DNA from: Planctomycetota bacterium
Lineage (GTDB): Bacteria; Planctomycetota; UBA1135; UBA2386
NCBI GenBank assembly: GCA_021776805.1
Contig: JAJFFD010000092.1
Span: 1 to 64,000, forward strand
Reading direction: 5' to 3'
DNA: 64,000 nt
Shown here piece by piece: positions 15,918 through 24,831 of this stretch; position 1 is the first letter of the stretch; each line of letters begins with the position of its first letter. Made by a program: the position numbers and the translations under genes. Below the pieces are notes generated by a model. The model saw only the letters and a program-made list of their open reading frames with translations, was not told where the DNA came from and made no database searches.

Positions 15918-17993
15918 CTACAAGATATCGAGGATGCCAGCCTGGCCGTTGGTCAGGGTTTCAACCGCTGCCCGGTAGTTCATGTTCTGGGCGATCTTGC
16001 TGTTCCAAGGCAGGAGTTCCTTGTCAGCGACACCACCGAGAGCGACGGCTGCGAATGCGCGGCTCAATGGCGTAATGGACTCATCGAAGAGCATCTTGGT
16101 CAGAGGGTCGATGGTACGACGGTCGCCGATGAAGCCCAGGGCCGAGGCGATTGCGCTCATCTTCGCCAGGTTCTGGCCACCTTCCGTCATCATGCCCTGG
16201 AGAAGCTCTGTGACGCTCTTGTCACCTAGCTTGCCAAGTGCGATGGCTGCCTGCTTGAGGCGGTCAGGACGACGCACAGAGGTCTTGACGATGTTCTTGA
16301 TGTCTTCGATCGAACGCTGATCGTTCATCAGTGCGAGCCCGATGGCGAGATAGCCGGCGAGTTCGTCCTGGTTCTTCTCTTCGATCATCATCGTGCGGAG
16401 GTCATCGGCCGAGTCAATGTACTTGGCCAGTCCAAGAGCCACGGCGATGGCGCTGCGAGAGTCCGGGTTCTTCAGCTTGCCGAGCCAGTCCTGGAGCGCG
16501 CGACCGACAACGGTGTCGGGTTCGGCACTGGGATCAGCCTGCGCAATGTCGAAGGAGTAGACTCCGAGGCCGATGGCTGCCCATGGCTTCTCGAGGGCCT
16601 TGTTGCCCTTCTCGAGAGCCTTCAGCAGAGCACTTCTGTTTTCCTTGCCGCCGATCTGGCCGAGGGCGAGGAGAGAGAAGTACTTGGCCTGCTGGTCCTT
16701 GCCCTTCTCGAAGTACTGGTTCAGAGCCCTGGAGATATCCGCGTCGGGGGAGCCCTTCTCCTCGTACGGCTTCGCCATCTGACCGAGGGCGAGTGCCGAA
16801 GACTGGACAACCTCGTTGCTGCTGCGCTTGACCTTGGAGCGGCCATTCAGCTCGTTGAGGAACATCTTCTTGTAAGCTTCCTTCTTGCCGCTCAGGTCGC
16901 TGTCGCCCTCAACGTTTTGGAGAAGCTTGGCAATCGCCGGAGGCACATGCGACTGAATCTGCTGCTCACCGGTGCCGAGATCCTTGTTGAAGTAGGTCTC
17001 GAGGGTAGTGAGAACGTTGTTCAGCAGTGCGGTGCTCTTCGGGTCACTGATGTCCGGGTTCAAGAGGGAGATACCGTTGATTGCCGCGACCTTGGGGTTG
17101 CGGTTCACAATGCTCTCGTCCTCGAGGACCGACTTGAGGGCTTCGAAGGCTGCGGTCTTGATGTCGACGTCAGCAGTTGCGTAGGAAACGAGGCCAAGGC
17201 CGTAGGCTGCGAAGGATCGCGTGCGTGGGTCGACTTCACCGCGATCGGTGAGCTTGCGACCAGCGGGGCTGTCCTTGACCATTTCTGCCAGGTCGTTTAC
17301 CGCATCGGTCATCTGGGAGATGCCCATTGACACGGCTGCCGTCTCGCGGATCTCCTGGTCACCGGAAGTCAGGTGCTCCTTGAAGATCTCCAGGATCTTG
17401 AAGTTCGGGTGATCCTTGCCGATCTTCGCCATGGCGACGATGCAGGAAGAGGTAATGTCCCGATCACTGGTGCCGTCCAAGGCCTGCTTCAGACGCGGCA
17501 GGACCTGATTCATGATGGTCTGCTCGGTCGGCTTCATGGTGTCCTTGCCGCCGGAGACCTTGCCAGCACCCATGAAGAAGTCGTCGGATTCGGTGACGGT
17601 TCCAGTGGTGTGGATGGCTGCCTTCAGGTTGATGAAGGGATCCTTGTTGAACTCCCACCAGAACTGCCACTTGGTGAGGTCAGGGCCTGCCTGGACACCG
17701 CCGCGAGCGGTTGTGGGGCCGGCGGGGCCAGCGGTCGGACCTGCTGCAGCAGGGCCAGCGGGACCAGCGGGACCGGGGGTGGATGGGCCAGCGGGGCCGC
17801 CACCGGAGGGGCCGGAAGGACCAGGTGAGGTCGGGCCGGTCGGACCAGGGGTGCGGCCGCCGCCACCTGAACCCGGGTTCGGGGGGACGACGTCGCCAGG
17901 ACCACGATATTGGCCGCCGTGCGCGGAGGCGGTGTCGGGCATAGCCATCAAAAGACCGATGCTTGCCATGCTCGATAGAACCAATTTCTTCAT
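15918..17993 (-). CDS. Secreted HEAT-repeat protein with collagen-like linker, paralogue A
   Basis: First of the three paralogues; 691 residues. A signal peptide (1-24) ends TASA before HGGQYRGPGDVVPP (His25). Residues 44-98 are a collagen-like Gly-X-Y tract rich in GPT, GPS and GPA. PDLTKWQFWWEFNKDPFINLK follows at about 104-124. More than ten HEAT-type helical pairs fill residues 150-670, for example EIRETAAVSMGISQM and QAKYFSLLALGQIGGKENRSALLKAL. It ends GILDIL. A good ribosome site (AGGAG) lies about 10 nt before the ATG. Codons appear more biased to C/G-ending optimal forms than in paralogue C, consistent with high expression. The job is unknown; an exported structural or binding protein is inferred. 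Confidence 0.9.
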   Translation of the reverse strand: MKKLVLSSMASIGLLMAMPDTASAHGGQYRGPGDVVPPNPGSGGGGRTPGPTGPTSPGPSGPSGGGPAGPSTPGPAGPAGPAAAGPTAGPAGPTTARGGVQAGPDLTKWQFWWEFNKDPFINLKAAIHTTGTVTESDDFFMGAGKVSGGKDTMKPTEQTIMNQVLPRLKQALDGTSDRDITSSCIVAMAKIGKDHPNFKILEIFKEHLTSGDQEIRETAAVSMGISQMTDAVNDLAEMVKDSPAGRKLTDRGEVDPRTRSFAAYGLGLVSYATADVDIKTAAFEALKSVLEDESIVNRNPKVAAINGISLLNPDISDPKSTALLNNVLTTLETYFNKDLGTGEQQIQSHVPPAIAKLLQNVEGDSDLSGKKEAYKKMFLNELNGRSKVKRSSNEVVQSSALALGQMAKPYEEKGSPDADISRALNQYFEKGKDQQAKYFSLLALGQIGGKENRSALLKALEKGNKALEKPWAAIGLGVYSFDIAQADPSAEPDTVVGRALQDWLGKLKNPDSRSAIAVALGLAKYIDSADDLRTMMIEEKNQDELAGYLAIGLALMNDQRSIEDIKNIVKTSVRRPDRLKQAAIALGKLGDKSVTELLQGMMTEGGQNLAKMSAIASALGFIGDRRTIDPLTKMLFDESITPLSRAFAAVALGGVADKELLPWNSKIAQNMNYRAAVETLTNGQAGILDIL

Positions 17994-18217
17994 CTAGATT
18001 TACTCCTGCTGAGTTGGGTGCCACCGGTGAAGAGGGTCCACCGGGAATGCCATGGCGCCCTGCCTGCAAATTGGGGTCCGGGTCAGGGCACGAGGGCACA
18101 TTATGCGCTTCAGTCTTGCGAGGACCAGGGGATGCCGGCGGATCTCCCTGATTCGGCGCAGATACCCTGCCCTGAACCGTAAGGGACTGGGGCCGGGGCG
18201 TTACGGCTGAGGAACAG
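17994..18217. promoter_or_regulatory. Upstream region of HEAT paralogue A
   Basis: This 224-bp gap must hold the promoter of paralogue A (minus strand). A CATAAT hexamer on the minus strand (complement of 18100-18105) is a possible -10 about 105 nt from the start codon, but no good -35 sits at the right distance. CCGTAA (18177-18182) and TTACGG (18201-18206) form a 6-bp inverted repeat of unknown role. Confidence 0.3.
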
Positions 18218-19024
18218 TTAGGGCTCTCGTGATGGCTGTAGAAGGGGAATGATGGCTGCATGTGCCTGCTGGCCAGCCGCCAGACTCGGGTAGTGTCGAT
18301 CTGCGCCAAGTTCTGCAAACGGAAAGATGTCTCGTCCCTGCCAATCGCTGAAGATGGCCCCGGCTTCCGCGGCGATGAGACCGGCGGCGGCAATATCCCA
18401 GATCCGGCCCTGCTCCTGCAGGTTGGCCAGCAGGCGGCCAGAAGCCACGTCACAGAGTTGAGTGACGCTGCTGCCCATAACCCTGACACGAGCCCCTCCG
18501 TCCAGGAGCTTTGGGAGGAAGGTGAGGCGGTTCGGGCCTCGGAACCACTGCACTCCGAGGATGGCAGCATCGTCAAGAGGGGCATCCGAAATCCTCAGAA
18601 CCTGTTCCTCACACCAGGCGCCGCGGCCAAGCAGGGCCGAATAGGTTCTTCGCTCCGGGGCGCAGTGCACCGCGGCAACCAGTGGCTGCCCCCCTTGTAG
18701 GCAGGCAAGGGAGACCGCGAACTGGGGCAGACCCGCGGCGAAATTGCTGGTGCCATCGATGGGGTCTACGATCCAAACATGCTCAGCCCCAAGCCGGTGC
18801 CCGCCGGTTTCTTCCCCGAGAAAGCCATGCTCCGGGTACTTGCTGAGAAGCAGTCTGCGAAGCTCGCTCTCCGCCTGTCGATCCACGGCGGTCACGAAAT
18901 CTCCTTCTCCTTTGCGCTCAGTCAGGATCGGGTCTGGTCCAGCCCGCTTCTCCAGAACGGTTTGGCCGACCCTGCAGGCTGAATCGCGGGCGCAAGTCAG
19001 GAGCTCTTCTGCAAATTTGCTCAT
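18218..19024 (-). CDS. Inositol monophosphatase family phosphatase
   Basis: A protein of 268 residues from the ATG at 19024; longer in-frame starts add unrelated residues. The Mg2+-dependent IMPase motifs are intact: the first-site Glu in GEETGG, WIVDPIDGTSNFAAGLP with the metal-binding Asp residues and the GT loop, and RIWDIAAAGLIAAEAGA near the C-terminus with the third metal Asp. Family members dephosphorylate inositol phosphate, PAP, fructose-1,6-bisphosphate or histidinol phosphate; substrate specificity cannot be read. A His-phosphatase role is less needed here because the his operon carries its own HAD phosphatase. It is divergent from the lipoprotein gene across 88 bp. Confidence 0.9.
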   Translation of the reverse strand: MSKFAEELLTCARDSACRVGQTVLEKRAGPDPILTERKGEGDFVTAVDRQAESELRRLLLSKYPEHGFLGEETGGHRLGAEHVWIVDPIDGTSNFAAGLPQFAVSLACLQGGQPLVAAVHCAPERRTYSALLGRGAWCEEQVLRISDAPLDDAAILGVQWFRGPNRLTFLPKLLDGGARVRVMGSSVTQLCDVASGRLLANLQEQGRIWDIAAAGLIAAEAGAIFSDWQGRDIFPFAELGADRHYPSLAAGQQAHAAIIPLLQPSREP

Positions 19025-19112
19025 GAAGTGATCATCGGCTGGGTCTGCCCTGGCTACCAGGAAGTCCCAGCTTGGCTCATGCCTGTGGCTTCCTGTAGGC
19101 TCCCGAGCTTCC

Positions 19113-20297
19113 ATGCGCATCCTTTGGGTGACCACTCTGCTCTTCGCTGCCTGCGATTCGGTTTCACAGCCAATCGATCCAGCCCTCCTGCGGCCACTGC
19201 CGCCGAAGACGGCAGTGACAGTGGAGCCCGGGGCTGAACGGGAAGGGCCTCCGCCTAGGGCTGCAAGTCAGCCCGATCAGAATCCGGCAGAGCCCCCTGA
19301 AGCCGGAGTGCTGCAAACCGAGCCAGCCGCGGAGCCAGACTCGAGCCGACTGCAGGAAGGATTGGATCTCATGCAACAGGGCGATTATCGCGCTGCGGAT
19401 CCGATACTGAGGCAGGAGTTGGTGGATGGCGAGGGGTTTCGCGAGGCGGCCTTGGCCCTAGCCAGCCTTTATCAGAGTCGTGAGAGTCACATCGATGCAG
19501 AGGCGATTCTTCTTGCGGGCCTCTCGAGGGATCCGGAGGACTTTTTCATGTGCATGTTCCATGCCAGAATCCTCTCCGATCTGAACCGCTGGGAGGAGTC
19601 GGCCGCGATTCTGCGCGAGCTGGAGTCAAGGCACCCTGATCGCCCGAGCCTGCTCATAGCCCTGGTAGCTGCGGAACGTGCTCTGGTCCGTTTGGATGAG
19701 GCTGACGAAGTCCTCAATCGTCTGCTCTCAGACTTCGCTGATGACAGCTTGGTCATGGCGCGGCGCAGTGAGTTGGATTCTCTGGCGGAGGATCTGGCTG
19801 AAGAACGAAAACAGGGCGATCGTCTCAGGCCGACTGCCAGCGAACTCTTCGCTCTTGTTCGCGCCGGTGAGACCCGCGCAATTCGCATGAAGGCCTTCAA
19901 GATCTTGGTTGCTCGGCCTAGCACTCGTCCTCGTGCGGTGCTGATTGCATACAGCCAGGATGATCCAATCCTGAGAATTCAGGCAGTACGCGCATGGCCC
20001 GCCGATGAATCGGATATGCGGGACTTGCCCGAGAACCTGGGCATTCTCTTCGCGGATCCTGATCCGCGAGTTCGCGCCGAGTCTTCGGCCTTGGCAAGGC
20101 GTCTTCCGCCACCTCAGGCCGCAGACCTGGTTCTCGCGGCGATGGAAAAGGAAACTGACGGCTATGCTTTCCGAGTGATGCATGCAGACATGATTCAGAT
20201 CCTTCAGAAGCGGCTAATCCTGCCGCCAGGTGCCGAAGATCTGCCCGAATCCAGGAAGGTGATTGTGCAACGCTGGAGAGAGCTATGGGGTCGGTGA
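19113..20297 (+). CDS. Lipoprotein with TPR and HEAT-like repeats
   Basis: A protein of 394 residues. The N-terminus MRILWVTTLLFAACDS is a lipoprotein signal with a lipobox (LFAAC, Cys14). A Pro/Glu/Ala-rich linker (25-70) follows. Residues 75-230 show TPR-like helix pairs (LQEGLDLMQQGDYRAADPILRQEL and the following units). Residues 245-350 resemble HEAT repeats (LLIAYSQDDPILRIQAVRAW, LFADPDPRVRAESSALARRL). The protein is probably membrane-anchored in the periplasm, with a binding or scaffold role. The last 13 nt overlap galE. Confidence 0.8.
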   Translation: MRILWVTTLLFAACDSVSQPIDPALLRPLPPKTAVTVEPGAEREGPPPRAASQPDQNPAEPPEAGVLQTEPAAEPDSSRLQEGLDLMQQGDYRAADPILRQELVDGEGFREAALALASLYQSRESHIDAEAILLAGLSRDPEDFFMCMFHARILSDLNRWEESAAILRELESRHPDRPSLLIALVAAERALVRLDEADEVLNRLLSDFADDSLVMARRSELDSLAEDLAEERKQGDRLRPTASELFALVRAGETRAIRMKAFKILVARPSTRPRAVLIAYSQDDPILRIQAVRAWPADESDMRDLPENLGILFADPDPRVRAESSALARRLPPPQAADLVLAAMEKETDGYAFRVMHADMIQILQKRLILPPGAEDLPESRKVIVQRWRELWGR

Positions 20298-21283
20298 TTC
20301 TCGTGACTGGCGGAGCGGGTTACATAGGCTCGCACACGGTTAAGATGCTGCGCGCAGGTGGGCGCGAAGTTCTGGTTCTCGACGACCTTTGCGAGGGCCA
20401 TCGCGAGGCCTTGCTGGGCGCAGAGCTGGCCGAAGGCAGCATGCTTGATCGTGCCTTCCTGGCCGATCTCTTCGCATCACGGGATATCGCCGCCGTGTTC
20501 CATTTTGCGGCTCGCTGCTATGTCGGTGAGTCAGTCACAGACCCTGGCAAGTACTACCGGTTCAACGCGATCGGCACGCTCAATCTTCTCGACGCGATGG
20601 CGGCGCAGGGTGTTGATAAGTTTGTGCTCAGCTCAACTTGTGCCACCTATGGTGAGCCGGAGAGCATGCCCATCGTGGAGGGCATGCCACAGAGCCCGGT
20701 CAATCCCTATGGTGCGAGCAAGTTGGTTTGCGAGTGGATGCTCCGCGACTTTCACCGTGCGCACGGCATGCAATCAGTCAGCTTGCGCTACTTCAACGCC
20801 GCCGGCGCGGATCCTGCTGGCGAACTCGGTGAAGACCATGCACCGGAGACGCACCTTATCCCGCTGGTCATTCAGGCGGCCATGGGGCAGCGGGACAAGG
20901 TAACGGTCTTTGGCGATGACTATCCAACCCCAGACGGAACTTGCATCCGCGACTATGTTCACGTCTGTGATCTCGCGGCAGCCCATATCCTTGCCCTTGA
21001 GGCGATGGAATCTTCGCAGCTGGGAGTCAAGGCTTTCAATCTGGGGAATTCCGCGGGCAGCTCTGTTCTCGAAGTGATTCGCGCAGTTGAAAAAGTTTCT
21101 GGCAAGAAGGTGCCCTACGAAATCGGCGGGAGACGCGCTGGCGACCCGCCGCGTCTGGTGGGGAGCAGCGAGCTGATTACCTCGGAATTGGGATGGCAGC
21201 CACGACTTGGCGATATCCACCAGATCGTCGAGAGCGCCTGGAACTGGCACAGCAAGCATCCCAGTGGCTATGCCGGCGAATGA
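20285..21283 (+). CDS. galE: UDP-glucose 4-epimerase
   Basis: A short-chain dehydrogenase-type epimerase of 332 residues that interconverts UDP-glucose and UDP-galactose. The NAD-binding TGGAGYIGSHT is at residues 8-18, and the catalytic set SSTCATYG with NPYGASK (Tyr and Lys) is present. NAAGADPAGELGE, HLIPLVIQAAMG and DYPTPDGTCIRDYVHVCDLA are diagnostic of GalE rather than other SDR sugar epimerases. Length matches the family. It is translationally coupled to the preceding lipoprotein gene and probably feeds sugar nucleotides to envelope polysaccharide. Confidence 0.95.
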   Translation: MGSVILVTGGAGYIGSHTVKMLRAGGREVLVLDDLCEGHREALLGAELAEGSMLDRAFLADLFASRDIAAVFHFAARCYVGESVTDPGKYYRFNAIGTLNLLDAMAAQGVDKFVLSSTCATYGEPESMPIVEGMPQSPVNPYGASKLVCEWMLRDFHRAHGMQSVSLRYFNAAGADPAGELGEDHAPETHLIPLVIQAAMGQRDKVTVFGDDYPTPDGTCIRDYVHVCDLAAAHILALEAMESSQLGVKAFNLGNSAGSSVLEVIRAVEKVSGKKVPYEIGGRRAGDPPRLVGSSELITSELGWQPRLGDIHQIVESAWNWHSKHPSGYAGE

Positions 21284-21325
21284 TCTCATGGATACCGCCC
21301 GGGTGGCGGGCTAATCTGCGCGTCG

Positions 21326-22501
21326 ATGCTGAAGATCCTGCCAGCCATTCTGCTGTTCGCGCTCTTGGCTGTTGGCTGTGCCGGTTACCGCACGGTCATA
21401 TTCGAGTTCGACTCGGCCACTGGCCTGGACCGTCAGACTGGAGAGCCGGAAAAGCTTCACTACAACCCGACACCGGAACGCTGGCCTTGGTGGGTCCGGC
21501 ATACGGAAGGATCTGGATTTGATTGGTTCGCTGTCTTTGCATTCGGACTCGCGCCTTCGCCGCGAGTGGTCGAGAACCCCAGTGGATATGCCCGGGAGCG
21601 ACTGGCGGAGTTGCCCGAGCTGGCAGCTGGTGACCTGCAGAGGAATGCACAAGTTGCGAGCCGCTTGCTCTGGATCGCTGAATCCGACGAGGATCACGCT
21701 CTCAATCAAGTCATCGCCATCCGCGGCATGGCGGTGATCATGCGTGCATACAAGATCGACCCCTTGAGCCTGCCGCGGCCGAGGGAGGAGAGCCCTGCTG
21801 TCCAGCAAGCGCATCTGCGCGATCGACGATTCCTCGCCAGCATGTGGCCAGGCCAACGCGCGCGTCGCCTGACTGCCGAAGATCGCAGCGCCTACATTGA
21901 GGCTCTGCAACGACTATCCGCCTTGCCAGCCAGTCAACCACGGATGGGCAGAGACCTTCTGCGCGATCTTGCCTATCGCCTTCCACAGGAAGGCGATAAT
22001 CAGCTCTACCGTGGGACGCGTGAGGCTATGCGCGCTGTCCTTGGAATGGAACTCAGCGAAGGCTTGAAGAAGGCTCTTGGTTCTTCGGCTGCAGTCGTTC
22101 GCGAAGAGGCAACACTCGCTCTCTACGAGCTTTCCGGTCCAACTGCCGTGCCCTACTGCCTTGCCGCACTACAAAAGCGCAGCACCGGCGCGGCTCTCTT
22201 TGACCCGAGTCCGGAGATGCGCCGCAGCCTGATCCGAATCTGTGGGCAGTTACGTGGTCCGGTGCTGGATCAGTCCTATCCACTGGTGCCTGGAATTCAG
22301 GGACCGAGCCCACTCCGCTTTCTTTACGAGACCGCGCACAGTGATCGTGTGGAGGGGCTACGCACCGTCGCCAAAGAGGCGATCTCCTTTTGCACGGGTC
22401 GCCCGATCAGCTTTGAGTTGACGGAAATCGACCAAGCCTGGCGGGAGCATATGAATACTCTCGCCGAGACATCCAGAAGCGGCACAGAGGGGGGGCGGTA
22501 A
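21326..22501 (+). CDS. Hypothetical lipoprotein with HEAT-like segment
   Basis: A protein of 391 residues. MLKILPAILLFALLAVGCAG is a lipoprotein signal with Cys18 as the acylation site. The body is helical. Around residues 245-290, ALGSSAAVVREEATLALYELSGPTAVPYCLAALQKRS resembles HEAT units. I recognise no enzyme motif. It sits 3 nt before the UPF0104 gene and 42 nt after galE, in an envelope-related run of genes. Confidence 0.7.
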   Translation: MLKILPAILLFALLAVGCAGYRTVIFEFDSATGLDRQTGEPEKLHYNPTPERWPWWVRHTEGSGFDWFAVFAFGLAPSPRVVENPSGYARERLAELPELAAGDLQRNAQVASRLLWIAESDEDHALNQVIAIRGMAVIMRAYKIDPLSLPRPREESPAVQQAHLRDRRFLASMWPGQRARRLTAEDRSAYIEALQRLSALPASQPRMGRDLLRDLAYRLPQEGDNQLYRGTREAMRAVLGMELSEGLKKALGSSAAVVREEATLALYELSGPTAVPYCLAALQKRSTGAALFDPSPEMRRSLIRICGQLRGPVLDQSYPLVPGIQGPSPLRFLYETAHSDRVEGLRTVAKEAISFCTGRPISFELTEIDQAWREHMNTLAETSRSGTEGGR

Positions 22502-22504
22502 GCC

Positions 22505-23707
22505 ATGCGACGTCACCTGGTGTCCGGCATCAAGATTATCCTAGTCATCGCCTTGATGACCTATGTGGCCACATCCATCGAGTGGCGGGACACCTGGCTG
22601 ATTCGCGGCCCTGACAATCAAGTTCTCGAAAGCCACAGTGGAAGCATTGTCGGTGCATGGGATGGTCCCGAAGTAGATTTCGCGGACGAAGGCAGCGATG
22701 CGATTATTCGTGTGCGTCGCGGATCTGAGCAAGACGGCGGAGTGGTTGAGCTCAGTCCGGGCTTTCTCACTTATGTCCGACAGATGGACCTGTGGTTGTT
22801 CCTGCTCGCCACTCTCTGTTACCTGGTCTCGGTGAGTGTCGCTGCCGCCCGTTGGTGGTGGTTGCTGCGAGTCAATGAGCTTCGTGTCAGCCTTGTTGAG
22901 GCAGTCCGACTTACCTGGCTCGGCATCTTCTTCAACAACGTTGTGCCGGGACAGACCGGTGGCGACCTCATCAAAGCCCTCTACATCATGAAGCACTGCC
23001 CGGATGGTCGGGTGCCTGCTCTGATGTCGGTGATCGTTGATCGAATTCTCGGTCTGGCCGCCCTGGCTCTATTGGGCGCAGGCGCGGTTCTCTTCTTCGA
23101 CGAGTTCTTTGTGATCGCGGTTGGCATTTGGAGCGTGCTTGCCGCGGTCATCCTCATGGGTGTGGTTGCCTTCAGTCGCAGGGTCCGGAAGCTGATTCGC
23201 CTTGATGTGATGATCGCGAAACTCCCGGGGAAGCTGAGTGGAATTCTCTACCGGGTGGATAGAGCTGTCTTCTTCTACCGGGGATTCAAGCTAGGGATCA
23301 TCGCCTGCCTGGCAGTGAGTGTGCTTAACCATGTGATGGCGGTTATCAGCATCATTTTGGTTGGCGAGGCCATCGGCGTCGGCATGCCCCTGGCGAACTA
23401 TTTCGTGCTCGTGCCGGTGATCAACATTCTTTCAGCTGTGCCCATCGCCCCCAATGGCTGGGGGTGGGGTGAGGCTCTCTTCGGTAAGCTCTTTGAAATG
23501 GGTTCCCCTGAGGGTATCAGCTCTCGCGTAATGCGTACGCGTGGTGTTGCTCTCTCCGTCGTCTATCGGATCATGCTCACGATCCTCTCACTGCTCGGCG
23601 GTCTGGCCGTCTTCTTCGAGCGGGACAGGGTCACTCGCGATGATGTGCAACGCGAGTTGGCCATGGAAGAAGAGGAAGATCAGGGGAAGAACGAAGACGC
23701 GAACTAG
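22505..23707 (+). CDS. YbhN/UPF0104-type flippase-like membrane protein
   Basis: A protein of 400 residues with seven or eight membrane segments. The family signature LTWLGIFFNNVVPGQTGGDLIKALYI is at about 138-163, and a later VINILSAVPIAPNGWGWGEALF matches the second conserved re-entrant motif. This is the membrane domain also found in lysylphosphatidylglycerol synthetases (MprF flippase part); the C-terminal aminoacyl-transferase domain is absent. Residues 25-85 form an extra periplasmic insert after the first segment, unusual for the family. The tail is strongly acidic (EEEEDQGKNEDAN). A lipid-transport role is inferred from the family. Confidence 0.85.
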   Translation: MRRHLVSGIKIILVIALMTYVATSIEWRDTWLIRGPDNQVLESHSGSIVGAWDGPEVDFADEGSDAIIRVRRGSEQDGGVVELSPGFLTYVRQMDLWLFLLATLCYLVSVSVAAARWWWLLRVNELRVSLVEAVRLTWLGIFFNNVVPGQTGGDLIKALYIMKHCPDGRVPALMSVIVDRILGLAALALLGAGAVLFFDEFFVIAVGIWSVLAAVILMGVVAFSRRVRKLIRLDVMIAKLPGKLSGILYRVDRAVFFYRGFKLGIIACLAVSVLNHVMAVISIILVGEAIGVGMPLANYFVLVPVINILSAVPIAPNGWGWGEALFGKLFEMGSPEGISSRVMRTRGVALSVVYRIMLTILSLLGGLAVFFERDRVTRDDVQRELAMEEEEDQGKNEDAN

Positions 23708-23756
23708 TGCATTATGTAAACCCTCCCAAACTCGCCCTTCCCACCAAGCAAACATC

Positions 23757-24656
23757 ATGACTCTCCTCGTCGTTGGCTCCACCGCATTCGATACTGTTGA
23801 GACCCCTTATGGCGTGGCGGACCGCTGTCTTGGCGGATCTTCCACCTACTTCAGCCTGGCCGCGGCCATGTTCGCCGACGTGCGCCTCGTGAGCGTAGTT
23901 GGCGAAGACTTCCCAGACGAACATCGCCAGGTGCTGCAGGAGAAGGGTGTCAATCTCGAAGGTCTGGAGGTGAAGCCGGGTAAGACCTTTACGTGGAGCG
24001 GCCGCTACTCCGCGGACATGAATGATCGAGATACGGTCGATGTCCAGCTGAATACCTTTGGCGAGTTCAATCCGAAGGTTCCGGAGTCCTTTCGCAATAG
24101 CCCCTATGTGTTCCTGGCGAACGGCGCCCCGAGCACCCAGGCTTCCGTCCTCGATCAAGTTGAGTCGCCGGTCTTTACCGTTGCCGACACCATGGACCTT
24201 TGGATCGAGACCCAGAAGGACGATCTTCTTGCTCTGCTCGAGCGCATTGACGGGCTGATCGTCAATGATCAGGAGATCAAGATGCTCACCGGCGAGAGCA
24301 ATCTCATCCGTGCCGGTCGTCGGGCTTTGGAACTGGGACCCAAGTTGGTCATGGTCAAGAAGGGCGAACACGGTTGCTTCCTCTTCAGCCATTTCTTCCA
24401 GCACGCTCTGCCCGCATATCCCACGGAGGATGTGCGTGATCCAACCGGCGCGGGTGACAGCTTTGCCGGCGGATTCATGGGCTTCCTCGCCGGCTGCGAC
24501 AGTCTGAGCCTTTGGAACATGAAGCGGGCCATGGCCTATGGAACGGTGACTGCCAGCCTGACCGTCGAGGCCTTCGGCGTGAATCGTCTCGCCGAATCGC
24601 GCCGTTCTGATGTGGAGCGCCGCTACCAGGAACTGATTCAGTTCGTTTCGATCTAG
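23757..24656 (+). CDS. PfkB-family carbohydrate/nucleoside kinase
   Basis: A protein of 299 residues. The ATG at 23757 (MTLLVVGSTAFDTV) is the family start; the open frame upstream is a shadow of the previous gene. LGGSSTYFSLAAAMFADVRLVSVVGEDFP is PfkB signature 1, and DPTGAGDSFAGGFMGFLAG is signature 2, with the catalytic Asp and anion-hole GAGD. NDQEIKMLTGESN is also typical. Candidate substrates include ribose, fructose or adenosine; none can be assigned. It is followed by the recA upstream region. Confidence 0.92.
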   Translation: MTLLVVGSTAFDTVETPYGVADRCLGGSSTYFSLAAAMFADVRLVSVVGEDFPDEHRQVLQEKGVNLEGLEVKPGKTFTWSGRYSADMNDRDTVDVQLNTFGEFNPKVPESFRNSPYVFLANGAPSTQASVLDQVESPVFTVADTMDLWIETQKDDLLALLERIDGLIVNDQEIKMLTGESNLIRAGRRALELGPKLVMVKKGEHGCFLFSHFFQHALPAYPTEDVRDPTGAGDSFAGGFMGFLAGCDSLSLWNMKRAMAYGTVTASLTVEAFGVNRLAESRRSDVERRYQELIQFVSI

Positions 24657-24684
24657 GGTCCGGGGCTCCGCCAAGCCTTGGTCG

Positions 24685-24719
24685 CATGGAAAATGTTTGG
24701 TCTTTGTACGGTTTCCATG
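24685..24719. promoter_or_regulatory. Inverted repeat upstream of recA, candidate operator
   Basis: CATGGAAA (24685-24692) and TTTCCATG (24712-24719) are perfect complements separated by 19 nt, 112 nt before the recA ATG. The site could bind a dimeric regulator or form a hairpin at the end of the PfkB transcript. It does not match the classical E. coli, Gram-positive or alphaproteobacterial LexA boxes. No lexA gene is in the window. Confidence 0.35.
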
Positions 24720-24831
24720 TAGCCTTCCCGCTCGGTCAAACACAGTCAGTTGATCGCCGATTCATGGCGGTCCATACAAGAACAAGTCGCAGCCAAAATA
24801 GGCAGATACCAAGCATTCGGGAGGGCAATCG

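Noticed and set aside
11482..17993. Possible phage tail or collagen-fibre locus
   Set aside because: Gly-Pro tracts occur only as linkers; there are no phage structural, lysis or integrase genes nearby.
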